Source: Metamycoplasma phocicerebrale
GTDB taxonomy: Bacteria > Bacillota_I > Bacilli_A > Mycoplasmatales > Metamycoplasmataceae
Assembly: GCF_003383595.3 (NCBI RefSeq)
Contig: NZ_CP033058.2
Span: forward strand, 186,001-250,000
Length of the DNA: 64,000 nucleotides
Reading direction: 5' to 3'
The translations under genes were made by a program, and so were the position numbers. Below, one piece after another: positions 19,870 through 31,200 of this stretch; the first letter of the stretch is position 1, and each line of letters begins with the position of its first letter. The notes below the pieces were generated by a model. It ran no database searches and was not told where the DNA came from. It saw only the letters and a program-made list of their open reading frames with translations.

Positions 19870-22800
19870 CTATTTTTTTGTAATTTCTTTTAAAGATTGT
19901 TTTATTTCTTTTTCTTTAGAAATTAATTGATTTAATGTTGAATTATTATCATTATATAAATCCATAAATTCTTTTATTTTTTCATTAAATTGTTTTCTTA
20001 AGATCAATGATTTAAATACAATTCCATTTTCTTCTTGAATAATGTTTAAATCTTTATACATATATGTTCCGGCTTCGAATCTATATGCCAAAATTTTTTT
20101 ATAAATTCCAAATTTTGTGTTTTTATTTTTTATAAGTTCTTTTAATTCAGTAAATTGATTTAAATCAATTTTAAATATGTTGTTGTTTAATATAGCTTCA
20201 TTTTTTTTAACAAACATTTTTTTTATATACAATGAATGATCATAAGAAAAAATATCATACTCTTCATTTTTGTCACTTATGGTATTATTAAAATAATTTT
20301 GTAAATCAATTTTTTGACCTGTTTTTAAATTTAAAGCAAATAATTCATGATTTTTTGTATTTTTAATGTATTTATAAACAAAAGCAACATTGCCTACCAT
20401 AAATACTTTGGGAACTGATTCGTAACCGTTTATATTAAAGAAAGAAGTATTAAATAATTTACCTATTTCATCATTTTCAATTTTGTTTTTATCAGCTACT
20501 AAAACAAATTCTTTAGAGCCAGCATGAAAATTAGATTTAAATAAACCTAGTTTTTTCGAATCATCACTATTATTTTCTATATACGCTGCAAAAGTATATC
20601 AATTACTTTTGTATTTAAAAAATCTACTTTGTTTACCTAAAATTAAGCCGTTTTTTGATTTTTTTGAGTCATTTAAAATTGTGTATTCTAAATAACTATT
20701 TTTAGCCATTTGTTTTTCAGTAAACAAATAATCAATAGGAAGTTTATTTTTAAAAATTTGATAGCCAGGATAATGCATTGCATCAATATTTTTATTAGGA
20801 ATACTTAAAATATCTGTATTAATTTTTAGTAAATAACCATTTTTAAAATTAACATTTTTCAAAATTCCTGAAGGGTATCTATGAGTATTATCATTTTCAG
20901 TATCAAAATGTAAAGAATCAACATAATATCATTTTGGTTCTTCATCATTTTTAGTTTTTGTTTTTACTCAAACAAATTGGTGACTGTAGTTATCAGATAA
21001 TTTAGGAAATGCTGGAATGCCAATTATATTTAATAATAAAGCTGTCATTCATGAATATTGTTGACAAACCCCATAAAAATCTCTTCTAATAGTTTCAGAT
21101 AAATTAACCTTTCATGCATCATCATAGTATGTATATCTATCTGCAACATATTGCATAATTACATATATTTTTTCTTGTTCATCCATGTTGTCATTAATTA
21201 AGTCTAAAGCATCTTTTACAAAATTAATAAATTTAGTTTTTATTTCATTATTTGTAATAATTTCTTTATCAACTGAATAAATACCTTGCCTTCAATTTTT
21301 TGATAAATATGCTAATTTAATAAATTGATCATTTATTTTTTTAGTGGAATCATCAAAATGATATGTTTCAGTAAAGGGAACGATTGGAAATCCTCCAAAA
21401 TGTATATAGGCGTGGTCTATTCAATCTTCCTGAGCTCATTTAAATATTGCTTCAGATAAGTATCTTGCATTAAAATTATATTTATATAAATTTAATATGT
21501 TTTTATTTAAACTATTAACATAATCATTATAAATATCTTTTAGTTCGTTTATTTCTGCTTCTTTATCACCTATTTGTGATTTTCTAACATAAGAATTATT
21601 TTCTATTGTACTTCAATTTTTATGTTGAGTTTCATTTATATTGTTTTCGTCATTTGGGTAAAATTGTTTAATTTTTTCATATTCTCCATTATAAAAATCT
21701 TTGCTACTTTGAGATTCCTGTTTTTTTGTTTTGCTTTCATCATTTGTTGAAATTGTATTATTAACAACGTTAACTAATGTTTGAGCTAAAAAATAATTAG
21801 ATCCAAAAAAGTATGTTACATTTTGCTCTTTATCTAAAACAAAGCCTTGTGGAATAAAACCATAATTCTCTGTAATCTTTTTTCAATCAGTAGAAGGTCT
21901 AAAAATTTCTTTATCAATTTTACTTTTTGAACTATTTTGTTCAATAAAATTTTCTCAATCATTACTTCCTCTTAAAAGTTCAATAAAATTGGCATTTTCT
22001 AATTTATTTTTAGTTAAATATTTTAATGCATTAGCACATTCTCCACAGTATGTAGCTCCGTAAAAAACAATTGTAGGTTTTCCGTTTTTCTTTAAAACAT
22101 CTTTTAACTTTATGTCAGTATTATCATTTTTTCAAACTCTAAATTCTGAAACATTTAAACCATATATTTTGCTTGTTATTTCTCAGTCTTTTTCTTTTAA
22201 GTATTTAATTTCATTTTTTTCTGTTCTTTTTCTTTGTTCAAATGTTCTATATTCATTTTCAAATTTACCTTTGTCATCCTTTGGATTGTCTGGAATAGGA
22301 TTTTCAGGTTTTGGATTAGGGTTTGTATTATCATTTGTTTTTTCAACTATCTTTTCATCAAATGTTTTATCTACAACATCAATAAATTCATTGTTAAAAT
22401 TATTTTTATCTAAACCATCAATAGCATTGACTATTTTTCCAAATTCATCAACTAATAAAATTTTTGGAGTTGTGTTAAAAGATAACTTTGTTTTTCAAAT
22501 TAAATCTTTATTATCTAATAAGGAATCTGGTAATTGCGATTCTATATTTTTTTCTTTAAATGTCTCTTTAGCTGAATCTATGTATTGGTCCACATTGTCA
22601 TTTACAGAAGTTAGAATTTTAACAAAATTAAATTTATCTAAATTAAGCTTGTCTAATCACACTAAATATTCCATGCAAGATAAACATGTAGGAGAAGCAA
22701 AAAGAATTATTGATTTTTTGGTGTGGTCTACTAAATCATCAATAGTTTTAGTTATTTTTTCCATATTTGATGCTTTATATTGATACATATTGTGACCAAA

Positions 22801-23643
22801 ATTTTTATTAATGAAATTCTCATTAATTTCATTAGAAGGATATTTTGCTATATGCGAATAAGCACCTTTAAATTTGTAATAATTTAAATCTTTCAAATTT
22901 ATATTATTTTTTGAAATTTTAAAATTAAATGAAGCTTCATTAACATTAGAAACATTTTCACACTTTATTCATAAAGAATATTGTTTTTCTTTTTCTAAAA
23001 CTAAATCATTGCCAAAAATAGATTTGATAGAAGAAACAAAATTAATTTTCTTTGTAATTTTTTCCTTCTTTATAAGAATATTGTCTTCATTTTTTAATTC
23101 GAAACTAAATACAGTATGTTCTTGATTAAAATTTTCTAATTTTACAGAAAAAGTTATGTCTTCGCTTTCTTTAAAAATATTTTTTTCTGAATTAATTAAT
23201 AAATTTTTCTTATGTGAATTAACATTTATAACTGGCTTATTTTCTCTCAATCATTGAGTAATTCCGCCATTCATTCAATAAATATATTTAAAACCAAGCT
23301 CTTTCATTATTTTTGCAGCGGCTTGTGATCTATTTTGGGTACGACAATATACTAAATATGTTTTATTTTTATCAAATTTATTTATTTCGTTTTTAAAATT
23401 AGGATCTTTAAAATTAACATTAGACATTCCTTCTATATATTGTTCATTGATTTCGCCTTCAGTTCTAACATCTAATAATACAAAATCTTTATTTGTTTTA
23501 TTTTTATTAATCATTTCTAAAGCTTGATCTGTTGATAATTTTTTAACAAAATCAGTTGTACATTTACTTGATAAGCTTAAGGCTATTACAGGTATGCTTG
23601 TTATAGAACTTATTCCAAAAATAATTTTAGTTTTTTTATTCAT
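19870..23643 (-). CDS. Exported rhodanese-thioredoxin-thioredoxin-transglutaminase fusion protein
   Basis: Predicted 1257 residues. I translated the gap regions codon by codon and found only TGA (Trp) where a standard code would stop. A signal-like N-terminus (residues 1-28, ending LSSKC with an atypical lipobox) leads into a rhodanese domain (about 36-130; LLDVRTEGE and active-site CRTQNRS, Cys100). A beta-rich segment follows, then a thioredoxin-like domain with CLSC (Cys320/Cys323), a Pro/Asn linker near 450, and a second thioredoxin-like domain with YCGEC (Cys533/Cys536). A transglutaminase-like domain follows, with candidate triad Cys860 (GVCQQYSW), His888 (SHQFVW) and Asp909 (YYVDS). 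About 340 more residues have no recognised family. The start follows AGGAGGAAAAT, and TATAAT lies on the minus strand at 23679-23684. The protein probably acts on the cell surface. Confidence 0.88.
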
Positions 23644-23678
23644 ATTTTCCTCCTAATCTTTTCTCTTGAAGTTGTAAA

Positions 23679-23684
23679 ATTATA
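23679..23684 (-). promoter_or_regulatory. -10 box of the rhodanese-transglutaminase gene
   Basis: A minus-strand TATAAT, 35 nt before the ATG, in the divergent spacer shared with the ABC exporter genes. Confidence 0.5.
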
Positions 23685-23839
23685 TATTAAAAATTTCTTT
23701 TATTTAATTTTTGTTTCAAACTTAAATATCTATATTTTTTTATAATTTTCTATTTTTAATAATAAAATAATATAACAAAGAGTAATCTCTAAAGTTATAA
23801 CATATAAAAATGAAATTTTAAGAAACTAAGGAGGACAAC

Positions 23840-25672
23840 ATGTTTAAATTGTATAAATATATGAATAAGAAGTTTAAATGGCTTTCTTTTTTAACAATTA
23901 TGTTAACTATTTTTCAAGTTATAGCATTTTTATTTATTCCTATATTTATAGGACAAATATCATCTCTTATATCTTTAAGGGCATATACACAAGCTAATCC
24001 GTCCTTAGGTATTCCAGATTATTCAGAAGTAACAATATTAAAAATGTTTGTTGTAAAAGGCACTATTTCGGAATCGATTAGTCAATTTTCGATTTATTTT
24101 GCCGTTGCTTTAATCGCTGGAACTATTGCAACAATTACAGCTTCCATTTTAGGTTCATACGTTTCTAATGCAGGAGCTAAGCAAATTAGACAAAAATTAT
24201 GAGAACATATTGGAGATTTATCTGAAAAAGATATTGAAGAATTTAATCATTCAAAAATAATAACAAGATTTACTATAGATATAAGCAGAATTCAAATGGG
24301 TATAAACGCTTTTTTAAGATTAAGTATAATTGGTCCTTTTAATTTAATATTTGGATTAGTATTTGCTTTATTAACAGATTTACAATTATCAATAACGTTG
24401 GGAATTTTAATTCCTGTATTAATGCTAACTATGATAATTGGCGGAATAGTAATGGCTCCCTTATTTTCTAGAGAACAAAAAGCATATGATAAAATCAATA
24501 ATGAATCACGTGAAAACATATTAGGTGCAAAAGTAATTAAATCTTATAATTTAGAAGATTTAGAACGTTCTAAATTTGATAAAGAAAATAAAAATTGATT
24601 ATCAATTTCGAAAAAAACTTGAAATTCATACAACATAACATTTGCTTTTGTTAATTTATTTGCTAATGTTATAACAGCCTTGGTTTTATTGGTGACTGGA
24701 TATATAGCAAGAAAAAATAATTCAGCTCCAAGTGATTTTAAAGAGTTAATATCTAATGCAACAACTTTTACAAATTACGTAATGTTTATAACTATTGGTG
24801 TTGTTATGTCTACTTTTGTTATTTTTATGTTATTTAGAGCTTCAATATCTTCTAAAAGAGTTAATGAAATTTTTAAAAAAACTTCAGATATTTCTTATAT
24901 CAAATCAGATAAAAAAATTACTAACGGATTTGTTGAATTTGATCATGTTTCTTTTAGATATTATGAAAAATCAGAAAAAAACGTTTTAGAAGATATAACG
25001 TTTAATGGAAAACCAGGAGAAGTTATTGGTATAATTGGTCCAACAGGATCCGGTAAATCAACTATAGCAGGACTTTTAAATAATGATTATAAAATTAGTT
25101 ATGGTTCTATTAGGATAGATGGAAACAATATTCAAGAAATCGATACAAAATCTTTAAGACAAAACATAGCAACTATTTATCAAAAGCCTTCAATTTTAAG
25201 TGGAACAATTAAATCCAATTTATTAATGGCTAACCCTAATGCTAGTGAATTGGATTTAATAGAAAGTTCCAAAAATGCTTGTGCTTTTGAATTTATAAAT
25301 AATTTGCAAGACAAATTTGAGCACCCGGTAATGCAAAAAGGTTCAAATTTGTCGGGAGGTCAAAAACAAAGATTATCTATTGCTCAAGGTTTACTTAAAA
25401 ACCCTAAGATTTTAATTTTAGATGATTCAACTTCAGCCTTAGATGCTAAAACTGAAGCAAAAGTAATTAAAAATATTAAAAATAAATATAAAAATAATAA
25501 TATTTTAACTTTGATTATAGCTCAAAAAATATCAGCCATAATGGCAGCGGATAATATATTAGTTATTGATAATGGCAAAATAATTGATAGTGGAAAACAT
25601 GAAGAATTAATTAAAAAATGTGCCTTATATAAAGAAATAGCAAAATCTCAATTAGGGGGTGACAATGTATAA
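23840..25672 (+). CDS. ABC exporter half-transporter with degenerate ATP site
   Basis: Predicted 610 residues: about six membrane helices (residues 15-330) followed by an ATPase domain. Walker A is GPTGSGKS (400-407) and the signature LSGGQKQR is intact. The Walker B catalytic Glu is Asp (ILILDDSTS, Asp529) and the H-loop His is Gln (LIIAQKIS, Gln562). This is the pattern of the catalytically weak half of heterodimeric type-IV exporters. The start at 23840 has a strong AAGGAGG. It overlaps its partner gene by 8 nt. The substrate is unknown; relatives export drugs, lipids or peptides. Its neighbour is the divergently transcribed exported fusion protein. Confidence 0.9.
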
Positions 25673-27551
25673 TTTAGATCCTCTTAAATCTCATCAAGAT
25701 TTAAATTTATTATCATTACAAGAAAAGAAAAAGTTAAAAAGAAAAAATGCAGAATTAAAAAGAGATAGTTTTAAAAGATTGTTAACTTATGTGAACTATA
25801 AAAAAGGTATAGCTTTTTGAATAGTGGCCACATCTATATTAGCAGCTCTTTGTTTAACAATAGGTATATTTTTATTAGGTTATATAATGGACCAATTTTT
25901 AACTTATGATTTTTTATTAGGTAAAAATTCAATAACTAATAAAGAAAACTTTAATGAATTTCAATTTATAGGCAATATATTTCTTTTAATTGTAGTTTAT
26001 ATATTTCAACAAATTTTTTCATATACATCCAACCATTTATCTGTTAAAGCTGGTGTTTTATCATCGGCAATAATTAGGCTAGATGCTTATAAATCCGTTA
26101 TGAAAATGCCTATATCATTTTTTGACTCTATCAATACTGGAGAGTTAATGTCAATTTTATCAAATGATGTCGATAATATTTCAAATGGTTTATCCGGAAG
26201 CTTAAATTTAATAATTACTACAGCAACCGTATCTATAGTATCTTTTGGGTTTATGTTTTATTATTCTATTTATTTAGCTTTAATAACTTTAGTTTTATTT
26301 CCATTGATGCTATCGCTTGTTTTTGTGTTAATGAAGAAAGCAATGCCTCAATTTCAAAAACAACAAAAAGAATTAGCAGACTTAAATGGTTATATAGAAG
26401 AAAATTTATCAGCCCATCATTTAATTAGATCTCTTGATTTCAACGAGAGTGTAAATAAAGAATTTGATAAAAGAAATAATGTTTTGTATAAATCTTCATT
26501 TAAGGCAAATTTATATACAGGATTAATGTGACCATATAGTAACATTGTTGTTAATTTTTTACAATTAATTATTGTTATTATTTCAGCAAGTTTTGCTACT
26601 GCAAATATAGGAACCGGTTCTAATAAGACATTTAGTCCAGGTATTGTTATGTCTTTTGTTTTATATATTAGATTAATGTCTGGAAATATAACAAGATTAT
26701 TTGAAAATATAGCACAAGTGCAAATGATGATAGTATCTTCAATTAGAATTTTTAATGTTATTGATTTTAAACCAGTAGTAGATGAATCTAAACTTAACAA
26801 TATTGATAAAATAAAAGGAAATGTTAAGTTTGATAATGTTAGTTTTTCTTATAATGGAGATTCTAATTTATTACAACTTAAGGATGCTTCATTTAATGCT
26901 AAAAAAGGTCAGGTTTTTGCAATTGTCGGCCCAACAGGAGCAGGAAAAACAACTATAATAAATTTATTAAGTAAATTTTATTTACCAAACAAAGGAACAA
27001 TACAAATAGATAATTTTAAATCTTCGGAAATAAATGAAAAAAGCTGAAGAAATCAAATTTCTATTGTTCTTCAAGATACATTTTTATTTAAAACTACAAT
27101 AATGGAGAATTTGAGGTATGCAAATTTAAAAGCTAGCGATGAAGAAATATTAGAGGCTTCTAGAATTACAAAAGCTGATGATTTTATTCAAAGATTAGAA
27201 AAGGGATATGAAGAAATAATAGAGGAAGGCGGATCTAACCTTTCTCAAGGAGAGAGACAATTAATAGCTATTACAAGGGCAATTATAGCTAATAAAAGTA
27301 TTTTAATACTAGATGAAGCAACTTCTAATGTTGACACAAGAACAGAAAAAATTATTCAAAAAGCTATGTTAAATTTAATGAAAGGTAAAACTTCATTCAT
27401 TATTGCTCATAGACTGTCAACAATAGTTAATGCAGATCAAATATTAGTTGTTAAAGATGGTCAAATAATAGAAAGAGGCAAACATAAAGAACTTTTAGAC
27501 AAAAAAGGATTTTATGAAAAACTATATCATTCTTCTTTTTCTGAAGATTAA
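25665..27551 (+). CDS. ABC exporter half-transporter with canonical ATP site
   Basis: Predicted 628 residues, the partner of the gene it overlaps by 8 nt. A charged cytoplasmic N-terminus (about 45 residues) precedes about six membrane helices, then the ATPase domain: Walker A GPTGAGKT (from residue 422), signature LSQGERQ, Walker [10 protein letters not shown] (Glu551) and H-loop IIAHRLS (His582). All catalytic residues are present, so this half supplies the working composite site. The start at 25665 is coupled to the upstream gene by a GGGGGT Shine-Dalgarno inside it. A bidirectional terminator follows. Confidence 0.92.
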
Positions 27552-27579
27552 AAAAATAGCAAGTTTTTTGCTATTTTTT
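27551..27579 (+). terminator. Bidirectional terminator
   Basis: A perfect stem AAAAAATAGCAA with TTGCTATTTTTT and a 5-nt loop has A and T runs on both sides. It serves the ABC exporter and the convergent pseudouridine synthase gene, whose stop codon it touches. Confidence 0.85.
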
Positions 27580-28273
27580 ATTTAAAAATCAATTCAAGAT
27601 CTTTTAATTCTAATTCTTTCATTTTTCCAATTTCAAGTTTTGAATCTAATTCTAATTTTCCAATGCTTATTCTTTTTAGAAAAGTTATTTCATAATTGAA
27701 AAAATTTAACATTTCCTTTACTTGATGAAATTTACCTTCGTAAATTGTTAAATAACCTGATTTTAAGTCTAAAAATTCAAAATTATATTCTTTTACTTGA
27801 TATCCGTTTAATAGAATTATTGGTTTAGGTATATGGTCTTTTATATTAGTAGTCATTTCTTTATTTAATTCAAAATAGTATTTTTTAGGAATTTTGTATT
27901 TAGGATTAGATATCTTGTGTGCCATTTCTCCATCATTTGTAATCAATAATAATCCTTCTGTGTCCTTATCTAATCTTCCTATTGCAAAAAACTTATTAGA
28001 ATTTAAATTTAATATACTAAATATTGTTTTTTGTTTTAAATCATAGTTAGCCGTAATTAATCCTGAAGGTTTATTAAACATAAAATATTGAAATTCTTTA
28101 TATTGTATTAGTTCACCATCAATTTCAATATTATCTTTATTTATGTCTATTACGCGTGGTTTACTAATAATTATTCCATTAATTTTAATTCTTTCTGATT
28201 TTAAAACTTTTTTACATTCAGATCGACTAATATCTAACACTAAACATATTATTTTTTCTATTCTATATTTCAT
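27578..28273 (-). CDS. rRNA pseudouridine synthase, RsuA/RluB family
   Basis: Predicted 231 residues. An N-terminal S4-like RNA-binding domain (residues 1-55) precedes the synthase domain with the RsuA-family motif GRLDKDTEGLLLITND, whose Asp is catalytic. The KFHQVKEM segment is also typical. It isomerises a uridine in 16S or 23S rRNA; which site cannot be told from the sequence. Its ATG overlaps the stop of pepV (TAATG), so the two are coupled. Confidence 0.9.
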   Translation of the reverse strand: MKYRIEKIICLVLDISRSECKKVLKSERIKINGIIISKPRVIDINKDNIEIDGELIQYKEFQYFMFNKPSGLITANYDLKQKTIFSILNLNSNKFFAIGRLDKDTEGLLLITNDGEMAHKISNPKYKIPKKYYFELNKEMTTNIKDHIPKPIILLNGYQVKEYNFEFLDLKSGYLTIYEGKFHQVKEMLNFFNYEITFLKRISIGKLELDSKLEIGKMKELELKDLELIFK

Positions 28274-29586
28274 TACATTTTTTCTTGTATTCTAATTAAA
28301 GCATTAATATAAATTTCAAGCGATTCCTTAATTTCTTTAAATGTAAAATATTCATTAGGTCCATGCATTAAATGCATATATTTAGTTGAACCAAAAGCAA
28401 CACAATTTTTTACTATTCTTGAATATGTTCCCCCACCAATAGCTAAAGGTTTTTCATTTAAATTCATTCCTTCATTGTAGGTTGCCATCAATATTTTTAC
28501 ATAATCAGAATTGGGATCTATATACATAGAATTTTTTGTTCCAACAATTTTATGTTTAGCGTGTGGGAAATTATTTTTTAAATATTTATCTAAAGCTGAA
28601 TATACATCATCTACACTTCTAGTTGCAGGAACTCTAAAATCAAATGTTAAAATATGACTTTTTTCATTAGTTTTAATTATTCCTAAATTAGCAGATAAGG
28701 AACCACTAAAATCGTCAAAATTTGGAAATATTTTACTCATTTTATAAACTTTATTTCCCAAATTTTCCTCAATAAATTTAAATATATCATTATTTTTAAA
28801 ATCTATATTATTTTTAGATAATTCCAAAAACGATTTAATAATAGCATTATCACCCTTTTCTGGAGTCGAACCATGTCCACCCTTGCCTAAAATTGTATAT
28901 TCAACATTTTTATATTTATATGTTACTTTGTCTGGTATTTGATTAGCAACTTCTCCTGCATTAATTTCTAATGATTCTATTTTGTCAAATATTATGTTTG
29001 CTTGATATATCAATTTTTCTGCAAAAATTAAAGGTCATTCTCCATCTGGTGTATAAGAAATATAAGGATCTCCAAAATCTTTTAAATAATATTTCATAGA
29101 TTTCATTGTTGTTTCTTCTGAAATTCCAAATACTATCCTTATTGTTCAATCTTTACTAATTAAATTGTTGTTTTTTATGTATTTCATTGCATATAAATTA
29201 ATTATTGTTGGACCTTTATCATCTAGAGAACCCCTACCAATAATTTCATTTTCTGTTATTACAGGAATAAAAGCACTTGTTTTTCATTGATTTTCATCAC
29301 CAGCTGGCACAACATCTAAGTGGCCTAAAATTCCTAAAATTTTTTTACCATTTCCAATTTCTGCAAATCCGTATCTATTTTGTGAATCTTTATAAGTTTT
29401 GAAACCAAAACTTTTAGCTAATTCTAAAGCATATTCTAAAGCTTTATCTACATTTTTACTAAAAGGATATTTACCTGCTTCTTCTATGCTTATTGATGGT
29501 ATTTTGCATAAATTAGCCATATGATTTATCATTTCTTTAAATTCTTTTTCATTTTGATTGTATTTTATATATTTATTCATAATCAT
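28273..29586 (-). CDS. pepV: M20-family dipeptidase (PepV-like)
   Basis: Predicted 437 residues, read through several TGA codons. It hydrolyses dipeptides in the cytosol using two zinc ions. Metal-site motifs are LGHLDVVPAGD, RGSLDDKGP and ISEETTM, and later come GKGGHGSTPE and the C-terminal MHGPNEYF. The length fits PepV. A start at 29586 (MIMNKY) has AAGGGAAA about 7 nt upstream; a second ATG at 29580 is possible. Such peptidases feed amino acids to a cell that cannot make them. It is coupled to the following pseudouridine synthase gene. Confidence 0.93.
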
Positions 29587-29633
29587 TACATTTCCCTTTT
29601 TATTAATATTTTTAAATAAAAAAAGGATAACCC

Positions 29634-30875
29634 TTAACTATTTTTAATTAGCTTTTTGGCTATTCCCTTATTTACAAAAACAAAATCATTATCGTTTTCA
29701 AAATAAACTCTTATTAATTCTGGATAGTCTATAAATGGGTTCCTATTTCTTTGATGTATATATATACCATTGTTTCTATCTATATCAAATTGTGAAATAT
29801 TATCCCTTTTAGCTCATTCAAGCATTGTTTTTAAAAATGCTGGGCGAATATTATTGTAATTATCAAAAAATCTTTTTGAAGAACCATTGTTTGTAATACT
29901 CTTATCTTTGTATGTTAGAGCAAAGTACAAATGAGCTCTTGCAACATCTCCTTTGAATTCATTTATCGGTTCGGCTACTTCGCCCCCATCTTCTTGCCCC
30001 TTACCCACTTTTGTTCCATTGCTTGACATATAAAATGCTTTAGTAACAGTTCCGAATGGTACATTTCCATGTCTAGCATTTACATATTTATCGCCAGGTC
30101 AAACATGATGGGCATCATTTCTCATTGGACTTTGTTTGCCGAATCAAGATTGAGCTATTAAATGTTCCCTATTCATCCCTTGGCCTTCTGAATTTCCTAT
30201 GTCTGCATATTTTCCAAATTCGAAAGTATATTTATCTTTTCCATTTGGAATTTCGGTATATAAATCTAAAACTGTTTTGTCATTTTCATAATATTTATCA
30301 ACAAAAGAATCCCTATAAGTTACATGCAATTGCCCATAATCACCAGTGCTATTTCTATGCTTTCTTTGTAATTCAAATAATTTATCTTTTAAAATCTGAC
30401 CGCTTAAACCATTTAAAGATTCATAAAATGAATTAGAATTATCATATTCTATTTTAAAACCAGAATTAATTGTTGGCGCAACACTATTGGGATAAGATTT
30501 TTTGTCTTCTAAATTTGGGTTCGGATTTGGATTTGGGTCTGGGTTTGGTATATTATCATTTGATTGTTCAATAATTAATTGATTAGCAATCTTTGTCAGT
30601 AAGTCAATTGAAATTAATAATAATTTTTTATAATTATCCTTATTACTTTCATCTTCATTTTTATTCATTTCGGTAAATTCTTGAAAAACCATGTTTTTAA
30701 AATTATTATCATTAATCTTTTTTATAGATTCTAAAATTTCTAATTTTTTATTCAAATATTCCTTATAATGAATATCTTTTTTATCTTTGCAACTTGATGA
30801 AATTAAGGGGACTATTGGAATTAAACTAATTACACTTAGCGCTACTAATCATTTACTTTTTCTTTTAAATTTCAT
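29634..30875 (-). CDS. Endonuclease I-like nuclease lipoprotein
   Basis: Predicted 413 residues, read through TGA codons that split it in a standard translation. The signal ends at ISSSC (lipobox), then a helical region, then an Asn-Pro/Asp-Pro linker (near 120). The EndoI/NucM family core follows: MNREHLIAQSWFG (His238), NDAHHVWPGD, and VNARHGNVPFG, then the ARAHLYFAL helix. Family members cut DNA or RNA outside the cell; mycoplasmas use surface nucleases to obtain nucleotides. The ATG at 30875 follows TAGGAGAAAT. Two overlapping minus-strand TATAAT boxes lie at 30917-30927. Confidence 0.88.
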
Positions 30876-30971
30876 ATTTCTCCTAGATATTAACATTATT
30901 GCTAATGCATATAACTATTATATTATAATAAAAACCTAACTAAAATAACTAATTAGACTTTCTACTATAAA

Positions 30972-31004
30972 AATAAAAAAACGTATAAGTAACAACTTAT
31001 ACGC
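30972..31004 (-). terminator. Terminator of the 40-residue protein gene
   Basis: A perfect 9-bp stem (CGTATAAGT with ACTTATACG) has a T-run on the minus strand. Confidence 0.8.
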
Positions 31005-31016
31005 TAATTAATTGTT

Positions 31017-31139
31017 TTATTCTGATTTTGTTTCTGCTTTTCTAGCAGCTCTTCTTAAATCACGAGCTTTTTCTTTAGCTAATTTGTGAGCTCTTTTTTC
31101 AGCTTTAACTTTATTAGCTAGTCTAACATCTTTTCTCAT
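31017..31139 (-). CDS. 40-residue basic Ala/Lys/Arg-rich protein
   Basis: A 40-residue ORF starting MRKDVRLANKVKAEKR and ending KAETKSE, probably one long basic helix with an acidic end. The reading is well supported: an AAAGGA Shine-Dalgarno, its own minus-strand -10 box (31194-31199) and a strong terminator after the stop. It does not match bS21, bL34 or other small ribosomal proteins that I can recall. The composition suggests RNA or ribosome binding, which is only an inference. Confidence 0.65.
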   Translation of the reverse strand: MRKDVRLANKVKAEKRAHKLAKEKARDLRRAARKAETKSE

Positions 31140-31193
31140 AGTTATTCCTTTCGTTAAAATTAGATCTAATATTTACTTAAGTTTCGAAAAATA

Positions 31194-31199
31194 ATTATA
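31194..31199 (-). promoter_or_regulatory. -10 box for the 40-residue protein gene
   Basis: A minus-strand TATAAT directly after the parC stop codon, about 55 nt before the ATG. Confidence 0.5.
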
Positions 31200-31200
31200 A

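Noticed and set aside
22112-22783. A plus-strand ORF of 223 codons, Ser/Phe/Leu-rich
   Set aside because: It is the antisense shadow of the rhodanese-transglutaminase gene, with no Shine-Dalgarno or recognisable domain.
31017-31139. bS21 (rpsU) for the 40-residue basic protein
   Set aside because: The size is small and the sequence lacks bS21 features such as the RRFKR motif, so it was left unnamed.
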